In this document: positions 52,523-63,547 of the stretch, piece by piece
How positions within the stretch are numbered: position 1 is the first letter of the stretch
Layout: every line of letters begins with the position of its first letter
NCBI RefSeq assembly: GCF_025244905.1
Contig: NZ_CP104285.1
Location: forward strand, 1,612,001 to 1,676,000
Length of the DNA stretch: 64,000 nt
Origin: Enterobacter mori
Lineage (GTDB): Bacteria; Pseudomonadota; Gammaproteobacteria; Enterobacterales; Enterobacteriaceae
Reading direction: 5' to 3'
Made by a program: the position numbers and the translations under genes
Notes under the pieces: generated by a model
Told to the model about the DNA's origin: nothing
The model's input: the letters and a program-made list of their open reading frames with translations, nothing else
The model's database searches: none

Positions 52523-53317
52523 CTACTGTTTTACGTAGCGCGGTGCCGGAATGCCGGTGCGCGCGCTGTTGAATAGCTCAAGACGCGCCGCTTCGTAGCG
52601 CTCCCACAGGCCTGCGTCATGCATCGGCGGGATGGTGATCGGTTCGCCCTGATCCAGACCCGCCAGCGACGCATCCACCATATCGTCGGTGGTCATCACC
52701 GATCCTTCCGGCAGATCGTTCACCGTGACGCCCGAATGGCTCCAGATTTCTGTTGCCGTGGCGGCGGGCAGCACGGCCTGAATGCGCACGTTGCTGTCGG
52801 CAAATTCTTCCTGTAACCCGCGGGTAAAGCTCAGTACCCACGCCTTGGTGGCGCTGTAGAGCGCGCTGCCGGCGCGGACGTGCAGGGCCAGTACGGATGC
52901 GATATTGATCAGCGTGCCGCGGTTGTTCTGCGCCAGGTGGGGCAGGATGGCGTAGGTTAAACGCATCAGCGCCGTGGTGTTCAGGGTGTTGATGGCCTGA
53001 TGCTGCGCCACCTCGCCCGCGAGGAACGGTGCCATCTGCGCGGTGCCCGCGTTGTTAATGAGCGTATCAATGGCGGTATTGCTGCGCAGCTCCTCTTCCA
53101 CGGCGCGGATCCCGGTCTCGTCGGTGAGATCGGCCACCAGAATATCGACGGCCACGCCATAGCGTGCGCGCAGGTCGGCAGCGAGGGTTTTCAGGCGATC
53201 CTCGCGGCGGGCAACCAGCACCAGGTTAGCACCGCGAGCGGCAAGGCGATCGGCATAAACGGCACCAATCCCTGAAGAGGCGCCCGTAATCAGGGCAGTG
53301 GTGATTTGCGTAGTCAT
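52523..53317 (-). CDS. SDR-family oxidoreductase (second)
   Basis: A 264-residue classical SDR. TGASSGIG is at 11-18, NNAG at 88-91, and Ser141, Tyr154 and Lys158 (YSATK) form the catalytic set. The substrate is unknown. It is on the same strand as, and 125 bp downstream of, the second HxlR regulator. That gap carries two palindromes of the type also found before the regulator, so they probably share control. Confidence 0.88.
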   Translation of the reverse strand: MTTQITTALITGASSGIGAVYADRLAARGANLVLVARREDRLKTLAADLRARYGVAVDILVADLTDETGIRAVEEELRSNTAIDTLINNAGTAQMAPFLAGEVAQHQAINTLNTTALMRLTYAILPHLAQNNRGTLINIASVLALHVRAGSALYSATKAWVLSFTRGLQEEFADSNVRIQAVLPAATATEIWSHSGVTVNDLPEGSVMTTDDMVDASLAGLDQGEPITIPPMHDAGLWERYEAARLELFNSARTGIPAPRYVKQ

Positions 53318-53350
53318 CGTGTGTTACCTCAAAGCAAAGTGGGTTGTTTG

Positions 53351-53365
53351 GTTTCAATATGAAAC
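53351..53365. promoter_or_regulatory. Palindrome upstream of the second SDR gene
   Basis: GTTTCA-ATA-TGAAAC, a perfect palindrome with a 3-bp centre. Same architecture as the site at 53910-53924. Candidate HxlR operator. Confidence 0.6.
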
Positions 53366-53387
53366 TGAATTAACTCTCTGCCATTTG

Positions 53388-53402
53388 GTTTTATAATGCA
53401 AC
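53388..53402. promoter_or_regulatory. Degenerate second palindrome upstream of the second SDR gene
   Basis: GTTTTA-TAA-TGCAAC, with one arm identical to that of the 53910 site and two mismatches in the other arm, 37 bp from the first palindrome. Confidence 0.4.
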
Positions 53403-53442
53403 CATTTTGGCGGGCATTTTGTGCTTTTGCCCTCGGGAAGGA

Positions 53443-53886
53443 TCAGGTGGGGAGTTTAGCCACGATCTCTTCAGGCGTCAGTTCGCGCCCATCGTCGGCG
53501 ATAAGCAGCAGTTTACGCAGGGGTTTACGCTGTTCGTTATCAACGAGTACGGTGCCGCATTCGTTTTCAGCAAACAAAAACTCATTCCCCCACTGGGACA
53601 GGGCCACCAGCACCGTCTGCAGGGCGCGCCCTTTATCGGTCAGGACATATTCCTGCCAGGCGCTGCCGTCGGACGCGGGCTGAAGCCGGAGGATCTCTTC
53701 GTCGACCAGCAGTTTTAGCCGCGTGGTCAGCATGTTTTTCGCGATACCGAGGCTTTTCTGGAACTCGCCGAAGCGCTTAATCCCGCGCAGCGCGTCGCGA
53801 ACAATCAGCAGCGACCACCAGTCGCCGATGATATCCAGCGAACGGGCGACGGGGCAGGTGCTCTCTTCAAGGCGGGTACGTTTCAC
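53443..53886 (-). CDS. HxlR-family transcriptional regulator (second)
   Basis: A 147-residue HxlR-type winged-helix regulator (STCPVARSLDIIGDWWSLLI at 9-28, then RDALRGIKRFGEFQKSLGIA and KNMLTTRLKLLVDEEILRLQ). The conserved Cys11 precedes the first helix. The C-terminal extension (VDNEQRKPLRKLLLIADDGR) is longer than in the first HxlR protein. It is upstream of, and on the same strand as, the second SDR gene, and a palindrome in its own promoter suggests autoregulation. Confidence 0.88.
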   Translation of the reverse strand: MKRTRLEESTCPVARSLDIIGDWWSLLIVRDALRGIKRFGEFQKSLGIAKNMLTTRLKLLVDEEILRLQPASDGSAWQEYVLTDKGRALQTVLVALSQWGNEFLFAENECGTVLVDNEQRKPLRKLLLIADDGRELTPEEIVAKLPT

Positions 53887-53909
53887 AGCGAATTCTCCGG
53901 TGGGGTGTG

Positions 53910-53924
53910 GTTTTATTATAAAAC
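53910..53924. promoter_or_regulatory. Palindrome upstream of the second HxlR gene
   Basis: GTTTTA-TTA-TAAAAC, a perfect palindrome 24 bp before the start of the HxlR gene, sharing the GTTTNA-N3-TNAAAC pattern with the site at 53351. Confidence 0.6.
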
Positions 53925-54038
53925 TAATTGGCGTACTCCGTAAGCACGTTAATCATCAGTTTGAGAAATGCTTCCCGGAAAATTGTCACGAATCTGTCAC
54001 ACTGAACGCGACATTTTAAAACGAGTGAGGAATTAGGG

Positions 54039-55279
54039 ATGAGAAAAGCACTACTCGCGCTGGCAGTCGCCGGTTCCATTTCAGCAACGTTTGGCGTGCA
54101 GGCGCAAGAGACGCCGGAAGGGTATCAGCTGGAGCAAGTTTTAATCATGAGCCGTCACAACCTGCGCGCGCCGCTCGCTAACAACGGCAGCGTGCTGGAG
54201 CAGTCCACGCCGAAGCAGTGGCCGGAGTGGGAGGTGCCGGGCGGTCAGCTCACCACCAAGGGTGGCGTGCTGGAAGTCTATATGGGCCATTACATGCGCG
54301 AGTGGCTGGCGCAGCAGGGGATGGTGAAGACGGGAGAATGTCCAGCGGCGGATAGCGTTTATGCTTATGCCAACAGCCTGCAGCGCACCGTCGCCACCGC
54401 GCAATTCTTTATCACCGGCGCATTCCCGGGCTGCGACGTTCCCGTGCACCATCAGGAAAAAATGGGCACCATGGATCCGACCTTCAATCCGGTGATTACC
54501 GATAACTCGCCGGAATTCCGTGAAAAAGCCCTCAAGGCGATGGAGACGGAGCGGCAGAAAATGCAGCTCGCAGAAAGCTACAAGCTGCTGGAGCAGATGA
54601 CGAACTACGCGGATGCTCCGTCCTGCAAAGAGAAAAAGGTCTGCTCGCTGGCGGACGCGAAAGATACCTTCAGCGCCGACTATGAAAAAGAGCCGGGCGT
54701 ATCCGGGCCGCTGAAGGTAGGTAACTCGCTGGTGGACGCGTTCACGCTGCAGTATTACGAAGGCTTTCCTGCCGACCAGGTGGCCTGGGGCGAAATCAAG
54801 ACCGACCAGCAGTGGCGCGTGCTGTCGAAGCTGAAGAACGGCTATCAGGACTCGCTGTTTACCTCAACCGAGGTGGCGCAAAACGTGGCGAAACCGCTGG
54901 TGAAGTATATCGATAAAACGCTGGTCACCGAGCAGGCGAAAGCGCCGAAGATCACCCTGCTGGTGGGGCATGACTCGAACATCGCGTCGCTGCTGACGGC
55001 GCTGGATTTCAAACCGTATCAGCTGCACGATCAGCAGGAACGTACCCCGATTGGCGGCAAAATTGTCTTCCAGCGCTGGCACGACAAAAATGCTAACCAG
55101 GAGCTGATGAAAATCGAGTATGTCTACCAGAGCTCGGAGCAGCTGCGTCACGCGCTGTGCTGTCGCTGGAATCCCCAGCACAGCGCGTGACGCTGGAGCT
55201 GAAGGGCTGCCCGGTGGATGCGAACAGCTTCTGTCCTGTCGATAAATTTAACGCGGTGATGAATAACGCGGCGAAGTAA
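54039..55279 (+). pseudogene. agp: Glucose-1-phosphatase Agp, 3' frameshift
   Basis: Periplasmic histidine acid phosphatase. The first 368 or so residues are intact: signal peptide [22 protein letters not shown] start, the catalytic RHNLRAP (Arg39, His40) and the proton donor in GHDSN (His311, Asp312). Near 55146-55160 one base is missing relative to the expected frame, so the current frame ends at 55190 with [13 protein letters not shown]. The next frame continues with the true C-terminus ([20 protein letters not shown] and [15 protein letters not shown]) to the stop at 55277-55279; adding one base would give exactly 413 residues, the E. coli length. The C-terminal disulfide pair is lost. 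It may be a real mutation or a sequencing error. Confidence 0.88.
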
Positions 55280-55286
55280 AGGAGAA

Positions 55287-55306
55287 CCCCCCGCTGCGGC
55301 GGGGGG
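55287..55306. terminator. Hairpin between agp and yccJ
   Basis: CCCCCCGC, loop TGCG, GCGGGGGG: a very stable stem between convergent agp and yccJ. T-tracts are poor on both sides, so it is a probable but imperfect bidirectional terminator. Confidence 0.6.
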
Positions 55307-55312
55307 AAACGC

Positions 55313-55540
55313 TTAGACGTTTTTACGTTCGATGGTTTGTTCGCCCCAGAAGAGCGAGTCTTTATCCGTTTTTTCGAAGGCGCGCACCAGCACCTCATCG
55401 TTACCTTCCTCCCAAATCTGCTCGGCCAGCTTTTCATCGTATTTCGCGACTTCAAAGATAGCTTCGGCAATCTCCGGAGAGGTGTTGCGTAAACTTGCCC
55501 ATTCGCCCACGTGGTGAGCTTTGGATTCTTGAGTTGGCAT
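55313..55540 (-). CDS. yccJ: Conserved small protein YccJ
   Basis: A 75-residue protein nearly identical to E. coli YccJ ([20 protein letters not shown] at the start, [11 protein letters not shown] at the end). The function is unknown. It follows wrbA by 20 bp on the same strand, as in E. coli where wrbA-yccJ is an RpoS-dependent operon. Confidence 0.94.
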   Translation of the reverse strand: MPTQESKAHHVGEWASLRNTSPEIAEAIFEVAKYDEKLAEQIWEEGNDEVLVRAFEKTDKDSLFWGEQTIERKNV

Positions 55541-55560
55541 GCTTGTCCTCCTGTTGGGTG

Positions 55561-56548
<988 letters not shown>

Positions 56549-56719
56549 ATGGCAAACCATCGTGGTGGTTCAGGTAATTTCGCTGAAGACCGTGAAAGAG
56601 CATCAGAAGCAGGTCGTAAAGGTGGCCAGTCTAGCGGGGGGAATTTCAAAAATGACCCTCAGCGCGCATCAGAGGCTGGTAAAAAAGGGGGCAAAAATAG
56701 CCACGGCAGCAGCAAGTAA
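56549..56719 (+). CDS. ymdF: KGG/Con-10 repeat stress protein YmdF
   Basis: A 56-residue hydrophilic protein made of two KGG (conidiation-10) repeats: RASEAGRKGGQSSGGNF and RASEAGKKGGKNSHG, starting MANHRGGSGNFAEDRE. It is nearly identical to E. coli YmdF. Family members are stress- and stationary-phase-induced and probably disordered; no biochemical role is established. ATG 56549 follows GGAGG, and a strong terminator follows. Confidence 0.95.
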   Translation: MANHRGGSGNFAEDRERASEAGRKGGQSSGGNFKNDPQRASEAGKKGGKNSHGSSK

Positions 56720-56739
56720 CACGCCGGGTTGAACCCCTG

Positions 56740-56767
56740 CCGCCGGGATCCCCCGGCGGTTTTTTTA
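56740..56767 (+). terminator. Terminator of ymdF
   Basis: CCGCCGGG, loop ATCC, CCCGGCGG then TTTTTTT: a strong intrinsic terminator. Confidence 0.93.
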
Positions 56768-56836
56768 TTTCTGCAACATTGAACTGTAACCAAAGGCAAC
56801 GCACACTAGAGAATTGATCTAAATTGCGAGTGCCGC

Positions 56837-57757
56837 ATGTCTGTCTCACGCTTCAAATTCTCCGTAAAACCGCAGGAAGCCATCCTCATTCTCATCACCA
56901 TGTTCTGGGGCGGGACGTTCCTGGCCGTTCAGTACGCGGTGACCCTCAGCGATCCGTTCTTTTTTGTTGGCCTGCGCTTTGCGACGGCGGCGCTTGCCGT
57001 AGGGCTAATTTCGCTTAAAACGCTTCGGGGGCTGACGCTTAAAGAGCTTAAGGCCGGCGTGGCGATTGGGGTGGCGATAGCGATGGGCTACAGTCTGCAG
57101 ACCTGGGGTTTACAGACTATCTCCAGCAGCAAATCCGCGTTTATTACCGCCATGTATGTGCCGCTGGTGCCGCTACTGCAGTGGCTCTGTCTCGGCAGAA
57201 TTCCGGGCCTGATGTCCTGTATCGGCATCGTGCTGGCGTTTATCGGTCTGATCTTACTGGCCGGGCCGGAGAACAACCTGCTGGCGCTGGGGCCGGGCGA
57301 AATCATCACCCTGATTGGGGCGATTGCCATTGCGGCGGAAATTATTCTGATCAGCGCCTGGGCGGGCAAGGTGGACGTCAAACGGGTGACGGTGGTGCAA
57401 CTCGCGACCGCGTCGCTGGTGGCGTTTGCGACAATGGTGCCGGCAGGGGAGTCCGTACCGCCGATGTCCACCGGGCTGGTTGTGGTCGCACTGGGGCTGG
57501 GGATCTTCAGCGCCATTATTCAGGTCACCATGAACTGGGCGCAGCGGAGCGTGTCGCCAACCCGGGCGACGGTGATCTACACCGGTGAACCGGTCTGGGC
57601 GGGCATTTTCGGGCGACTGGCCGGGGAGCGTCTGCCGCTGCTGGCCCTGGTAGGCGCGGCATTTATTGTCGCCGGGGTGCTGGTGAGCGAGCTAAAGCTA
57701 AAAAAACGACGTAAGGCGATTGCCGGAGTCGGCGCTGAACAAGGGGCAGATAGCTAA
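56837..57757 (+). CDS. EamA-family (DMT) membrane transporter
   Basis: A 306-residue drug/metabolite transporter with about ten hydrophobic helices and two EamA repeats (about 15-150 and 160-290). Typical motifs are MFWGGTFLAVQYAVTLSDPF at the start of the first repeat and SPTRATVIYTGEPVWAGIFG in the second. The substrate is unknown. It lies between ymdF and rut, where E. coli has no such gene, so it is an accessory gene. No partner gene is apparent; REP elements follow. Confidence 0.85.
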   Translation: MSVSRFKFSVKPQEAILILITMFWGGTFLAVQYAVTLSDPFFFVGLRFATAALAVGLISLKTLRGLTLKELKAGVAIGVAIAMGYSLQTWGLQTISSSKSAFITAMYVPLVPLLQWLCLGRIPGLMSCIGIVLAFIGLILLAGPENNLLALGPGEIITLIGAIAIAAEIILISAWAGKVDVKRVTVVQLATASLVAFATMVPAGESVPPMSTGLVVVALGLGIFSAIIQVTMNWAQRSVSPTRATVIYTGEPVWAGIFGRLAGERLPLLALVGAAFIVAGVLVSELKLKKRRKAIAGVGAEQGADS

Positions 57758-57779
57758 CAACGTGCACGCTGCCCGTTTT

Positions 57780-57850
57780 GCCCGGCGGCGCTACGCTTGC
57801 GCGGGCCTACAACTGGCATGTAGGCCGGCTTAGCGAAGCGCCACCCGGCA
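57780..57850. repeat. Pair of inverted REP elements (BIME)
   Basis: GCCCGGCGGCGCTACGCTTG with GCGGGCCTAC (57780-57809), then the inverse GTAGGCCGGCTTAGCGAAGC with GCCACCCGGC (57820-57850). A bacterial interspersed mosaic element between convergent genes. Confidence 0.88.
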
Positions 57851-57867
57851 AGAAAGCGGCACTGATT

Positions 57868-59190
57868 TTAGGTGGACGGAGTGATGGCTTCCCCTTGCGC
57901 TTCATCCCCTTTCCGACGGCTCAGCAGGGCGTTAAGCAGGATCGCGCCGAAGGTCGCGGTGCCAATCCCGCCAATCGTAAATCCGCCCAGCGTGAGGGCA
58001 AAATCGCCCGCGCCAAGCACCAGCGTGACCGCCACCATAATCAGATTGCCGTTCTGGCTGAGATCGACCCGATGCTGCACCCAGATGCGCGCCCCGGCCA
58101 CGGCGATCAGCCCAAACACCACAATCGATGCCCCGCCGATAACCGGTGACGGAATGGTGTGGATCAGCGCGCCGAACTTCGGTGAGAAGCCGAGCAGTAT
58201 CGCCATCACCGCTGCTGCGACGAAGACCAGCGTGGAGTAGACTTTGGTGACCGCCATCACGCCGATGTTTTCGGCATAGGTAGTGACACCGCTGCCGCCC
58301 ACGGAACCGGAGAGCATGGTCGCCAGCCCGTCACCGACGAACGCGCGCCCCATATACGGATCCATACTGCGTCCGGTCATTCCCGCTACAGCCTTCAGGT
58401 GACCCAGGTTCTCCGCCACCAGGATAACGGCGACAGGCGCGATAAGCATCATCGCCTGAGTATTAAAGGTGGGGGAGGTGACCTGCGGCAGGCCGAACCA
58501 GGCAGCCTGGTGCAGCAGCGTAAAATCAACCGGTTTGCCCAGGCCAAAAACGTTCGCCAGCAGGGCATAAATCATACAGGCGACAATCAGCCCAACCAGG
58601 ATCAGCAGTCGCTGGACCATACCTTTGGTAAACACCGCCACCACGCCGATGCACATCACCGTGATCACCGCCATCCAGCTTTCAAACGGCGAGGCGGAGA
58701 CGCTCCTGACCGCAATCGGTGCGAGGTTCAGGCCAATCGCCATCACCACGGCGCCCGTCACGACGGGAGGCATCATTCGCTCTATCCAGCGCGTGCCGAT
58801 CTTCATCACCACCAGACCAATCAGGGTGTACACCAGGCCGCAGGCGATGATGCCGCCGAGGGCCACGCTCAGGTTGGGGTTGATCCCCTGGCCGTTAAAC
58901 CCGGTGGTGGCAATGACGACGCCCACAAAGGCGGCGCTGGAGCCGAGATAGCTGGGCACGCGCCCGCCGGTGACGAAAAAGAACAACAGGGTGCCGATAC
59001 CCGACATCAGAATAGAGAGGTTGGGATCGAGTCCCATCAGCATTGGCATCAGTACCGTGGCGCCAAACATCGCAACCGCATGCTGGACGCCCATCACCAT
59101 CGTCTGCCCGAGCGGGAGGCGTTCATCCGGCGCGACCACGCCTGCGTCTGTGGAGGTCGATTTCAACTGCCAGTGGGGAAATCCGAACAT
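57868..59190 (-). CDS. rutG: Pyrimidine permease RutG
   Basis: A 440-residue NCS2 (uracil/xanthine) permease at the end of the rut operon, thought to import uracil or thymine. The start MFGFPHWQLKSTSTDAGVVA matches E. coli RutG, and the QTMVMGVQHAVAMFGATVLM helix and the NLGHLKAVAGMTGRSMDPYM and GDGLATMLSGSVGGSGVTTY motifs are NCS2 hallmarks. About 14 hydrophobic segments. Confidence 0.95.
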   Translation of the reverse strand: MFGFPHWQLKSTSTDAGVVAPDERLPLGQTMVMGVQHAVAMFGATVLMPMLMGLDPNLSILMSGIGTLLFFFVTGGRVPSYLGSSAAFVGVVIATTGFNGQGINPNLSVALGGIIACGLVYTLIGLVVMKIGTRWIERMMPPVVTGAVVMAIGLNLAPIAVRSVSASPFESWMAVITVMCIGVVAVFTKGMVQRLLILVGLIVACMIYALLANVFGLGKPVDFTLLHQAAWFGLPQVTSPTFNTQAMMLIAPVAVILVAENLGHLKAVAGMTGRSMDPYMGRAFVGDGLATMLSGSVGGSGVTTYAENIGVMAVTKVYSTLVFVAAAVMAILLGFSPKFGALIHTIPSPVIGGASIVVFGLIAVAGARIWVQHRVDLSQNGNLIMVAVTLVLGAGDFALTLGGFTIGGIGTATFGAILLNALLSRRKGDEAQGEAITPST

Positions 59191-59211
59191 GGTCTGTCTC
59201 CTTAAGGCGGG

Positions 59212-59706
59212 TTAACAGGCGGGTCGCATAAGCGCGTGGTAGCCGCGGTCAAACCACACCAGCCCTTGCGGCGCGGGGTGGCGGATAATCGAAACAATGT
59301 CGCAAAACAGAATGTCGTGGGTACCGACGCTGACCACCTGGCTGATGCGGCAGTCAAACGAGGCCAGCGCGTCCTCAAGGCGCGGGCAACCCGTGTCGCC
59401 CGTCTGCCAGCGGGCGGCGGCAAAGCGTTGCTCCATCGGCGTTTTCCCGCCAAACAGGTTAGATAAAGGCTCCTGTCCGGCGCTCAGGGTATTCACGCAA
59501 AGGGTGCGGTTTTCGCTGAACGTCGGCCAGACGGACGCGCCGCGGTTCAGGCACACCAGCAGGGTGGGCGGTGAATCCGTGACGCTGCACACCGCGCTGG
59601 CGGTGAAGCCTGCCATCCCCGCGGGGCCGTCGGTGGTGATGATGTTGACTGCCGCGCCGACGCAGGCCATGGCGTCGCGAAAGGTTTGTTTATCCGGTGT
59701 CATCAC
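59212..59706 (-). CDS. rutF: Flavin reductase RutF
   Basis: A 164-residue HpaC-type flavin reductase that supplies reduced FMN to Rut[21 protein letters not shown] at the start, [20 protein letters not shown] (flavin-binding core) and [13 protein letters not shown] are typical. It is fifth or sixth in the operon order, between rutE and rutG. Confidence 0.95.
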   Translation of the reverse strand: MMTPDKQTFRDAMACVGAAVNIITTDGPAGMAGFTASAVCSVTDSPPTLLVCLNRGASVWPTFSENRTLCVNTLSAGQEPLSNLFGGKTPMEQRFAAARWQTGDTGCPRLEDALASFDCRISQVVSVGTHDILFCDIVSIIRHPAPQGLVWFDRGYHALMRPAC

Positions 59707-59715
59707 GATCGCTCC

Positions 59716-60306
59716 TTACGCCAGCCCGCAGGCATCGTCGAAGGTCAGACGCGGCAGGCGCCCGTAAAGTTTGCTGGTATCGCCATAGCCAATGTTGATC
59801 AGCAGATTGCTTTTAAGCGTTGTGCCGGTGAAAAAGGTCTCATCGACTTTTTGGCGGTCAAAGCCCGACATCGGGCCGGTGTCCAGCCCCAGGGCGCGAC
59901 AGGCGAAAATCAGGTATGCAGCCTGCATTGAGCTGTTGCGAAAGGCGGTCTCTTCCGCATGCGCGGGGCTGGTAGTAAACCAGCTCTTTGCATCGCCGTG
60001 CGGGAACAGCTCAGGCAGGCGCTCGTAGAACTCTCCGTCCCAGGCGACAATGGCCGTGACCGGGGCGGTGAGCGTTTTCTCGAGGTTGCCGCTGGAGAGC
60101 GCCGGGCGCAGTTTCTCTTTTCCTTCTGCACTTCGCACAAATACAATCCGCGCCGGGGAGCAGTTGGCGGAGGTGGGCCCCCATTTCATCAGGTCGTAGA
60201 TTTCGTGCAGCGTTTCGTCGCTGACAGGAATATCCTGCCAGCCGTTATGGGTGCGGGCGCCGGTGAACAGCGTTTCCAGCGCGGCGGGGGTAATGGCTTC
60301 GCTCAT
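59716..60306 (-). CDS. rutE: Malonic semialdehyde reductase RutE
   Basis: A 196-residue nitroreductase-fold enzyme that reduces malonic semialdehyde to 3-hydroxypropionate, the end of the Rut route. The ATG at 60304-60306 gives [20 protein letters not shown], and a TTG one codon upstream is not needed. The motif [20 protein letters not shown] and [20 protein letters not shown] are family features. Confidence 0.95.
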   Translation of the reverse strand: MSEAITPAALETLFTGARTHNGWQDIPVSDETLHEIYDLMKWGPTSANCSPARIVFVRSAEGKEKLRPALSSGNLEKTLTAPVTAIVAWDGEFYERLPELFPHGDAKSWFTTSPAHAEETAFRNSSMQAAYLIFACRALGLDTGPMSGFDRQKVDETFFTGTTLKSNLLINIGYGDTSKLYGRLPRLTFDDACGLA

Positions 60307-60315
60307 CAAAGCTCC

Positions 60316-61116
60316 TTATAAAACGGGTTCAGGACTGTGCAGCAGGCTGGCAAGCCCGTTCAGCAGTAAGGTGTTAAAGGTGTCCGGCTCGGTGACGTTG
60401 CAGGCGTGCCCGCCCTGGCGCATCACCACGCTGTGGCTGTGCGGGATTGCCGCCTGCAGCTCAGACGAGCAGACAGCGGGCACCAGCCTGTCATCGGCAG
60501 AACAGATGATCTGTACCGGGCAGCGAATGCGTGCGGCAGGGCGTCTGAAGTCGGCTTTTTTCAGTGCGCTCAGTCTTCGCAGCAGATTGGTTTTGCCCTG
60601 GAAATGGGCCAGCGCCAGCGCTTCTTCTGCCTCCAGACGAGGCGCGCGGGCGGCCATCCAGTCTGCCGGGTAGAGAAACAGCGGCTGCGCCTCGACCCAG
60701 GCCTGCGCGCCGCCGGAATGCAGCAGACGTTCGCGAACGTCAAAACAGCGGCGGGTATGGGCGTTCAGGGTGAGCCAGCCGTTAATACACACCAGCGCAG
60801 AAAGCGCGTCGGGTTTGTCGATCGCCAACTGCAGGCCGACCAGCGCCCCCAGCGCGTGACCCACGACGCTGTAGCGGGCAATGCCGGCATCAGCCAGCGC
60901 CTGGGCCAGCTCGTCCGCCATCTGCGCAAGGCTGTATCCTTCCGGCAGGGTGTCGGGATTATTCCCCGTTCCCCGCTGGTCATAGCACACCACCTGATAC
61001 TCCTTTTCCAGCGCGGCGAACTGGGGCAGCCAGTAGCTGCCGCTGCCCCCAAGACCGGCAATCAGCACTACCACGGGCGCGCCCTCGAACGGGGGCGGCG
61101 AGACGGAAAGTTTCAT
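60316..61116 (-). CDS. rutD: Carbamate hydrolase RutD
   Basis: A 266-residue alpha/beta-hydrolase-fold protein of the rut operon, considered to speed hydrolysis of carbamate. It starts at the ATG at 61114-61116 ([20 protein letters not shown]). The nucleophile elbow reads [10 protein letters not shown], with Ala in place of the usual Ser, as in the family; a His is found in [12 protein letters not shown]. Its length matches E. coli. Confidence 0.93.
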   Translation of the reverse strand: MKLSVSPPPFEGAPVVVLIAGLGGSGSYWLPQFAALEKEYQVVCYDQRGTGNNPDTLPEGYSLAQMADELAQALADAGIARYSVVGHALGALVGLQLAIDKPDALSALVCINGWLTLNAHTRRCFDVRERLLHSGGAQAWVEAQPLFLYPADWMAARAPRLEAEEALALAHFQGKTNLLRRLSALKKADFRRPAARIRCPVQIICSADDRLVPAVCSSELQAAIPHSHSVVMRQGGHACNVTEPDTFNTLLLNGLASLLHSPEPVL

Positions 61117-61123
61117 ATCTGTC

Positions 61124-61510
61124 TCACTTAGCGATGTGCGCAACGGTGGCAATCTCAACCAGCGCCTCTGGCTTCACCAGCCCGCACTGAATGCAGAACC
61201 GGGCCGGCTTATCGCCGGGGAAGAACTCGGCGTAGATCTCGTTAATCGCGGCGTAGTTTTTCCAGTCGGTGATAAAGATGCTGTTGAAGGTCACGTCCTC
61301 CATCGTGCCACCCGCGGTTTCGATCACGGTTTTGATCGTCTCCAGTACGTGGCGGGTTTGCGCCTTTGGGTCGTTGATAAACACCACGTTGTTGTCTTTA
61401 TCAAACGGCAGCGTGCCGGAGACATACACCACGCCGTCGGCAAGGGTGCCGGGAACAAACGGGGCAATGGGCGTGCTGGTGCCCGGCGGAATAATCACGG
61501 ATTTTGGCAT
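61124..61510 (-). CDS. rutC: Rid-family aminoacrylate deaminase RutC
   Basis: A 128-residue YjgF/RidA-type protein that hydrolyses 3-aminoacrylate to malonic semialdehyde. [20 protein letters not shown] at the start, [16 protein letters not shown] and the conserved arginine in [20 protein letters not shown] are typical. It follows rutB by 11 bp. Confidence 0.95.
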   Translation of the reverse strand: MPKSVIIPPGTSTPIAPFVPGTLADGVVYVSGTLPFDKDNNVVFINDPKAQTRHVLETIKTVIETAGGTMEDVTFNSIFITDWKNYAAINEIYAEFFPGDKPARFCIQCGLVKPEALVEIATVAHIAK

Positions 61511-61521
61511 CAGGTGTCTCC

Positions 61522-63302
<1,781 letters not shown>

Positions 63303-63344
63303 CACGAACCTCTCTTCATTACGTCGCAGGTGTAACGGTGTTTT

Positions 63345-63360
63345 TGCAAAGGGAGTGCCA
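63345..63360 (-). promoter_or_regulatory. Sigma-54 promoter of rutABCDEFG
   Basis: Minus-strand TGGCACTCCCTTTGCA is a full match to TGGCAC-N5-TTGCA, about 43 bp before rutA. The E. coli rut operon is NtrC-dependent, which supports it. Confidence 0.9.
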
Positions 63361-63424
63361 GTTTTGAAAATGGCATTGTTATTAATGTGTTAAGCATTAG
63401 TTGACGGATTGATGTGGCTAAATG

Positions 63425-63440
63425 TGGACTAACTGGTCAA
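63425..63440. promoter_or_regulatory. RutR operator
   Basis: TGGACTA-AC-TGGTCAA matches the RutR consensus TTGACCA-N2-TGGTCAA with a perfect right arm and two mismatches in the left. It lies in the rutA-rutR gap. Confidence 0.75.
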
Positions 63441-63446
63441 AAACAT

Positions 63447-63484
63447 TGCACAGAAAACAGGCATTCATGCGCGATCGGAGTGCA
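63447..63484 (-). promoter_or_regulatory. Candidate NtrC dyads upstream of rutA
   Basis: TGCGCGATCGGAGTGCA (63468-63484) has most of the NtrC dyad with three mismatches, about 135-150 bp upstream of the predicted start; TGCACAGAAAACAGGCA (63447-63463) is weaker. Distance fits an enhancer; sequence match is moderate. Confidence 0.4.
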
Positions 63485-63547
63485 GGATGTCGTGGCGAGA
63501 CGGGGGTTTTGCTATGCTGAGTCCAACGCAGAATAAGGAGAGCGGGA

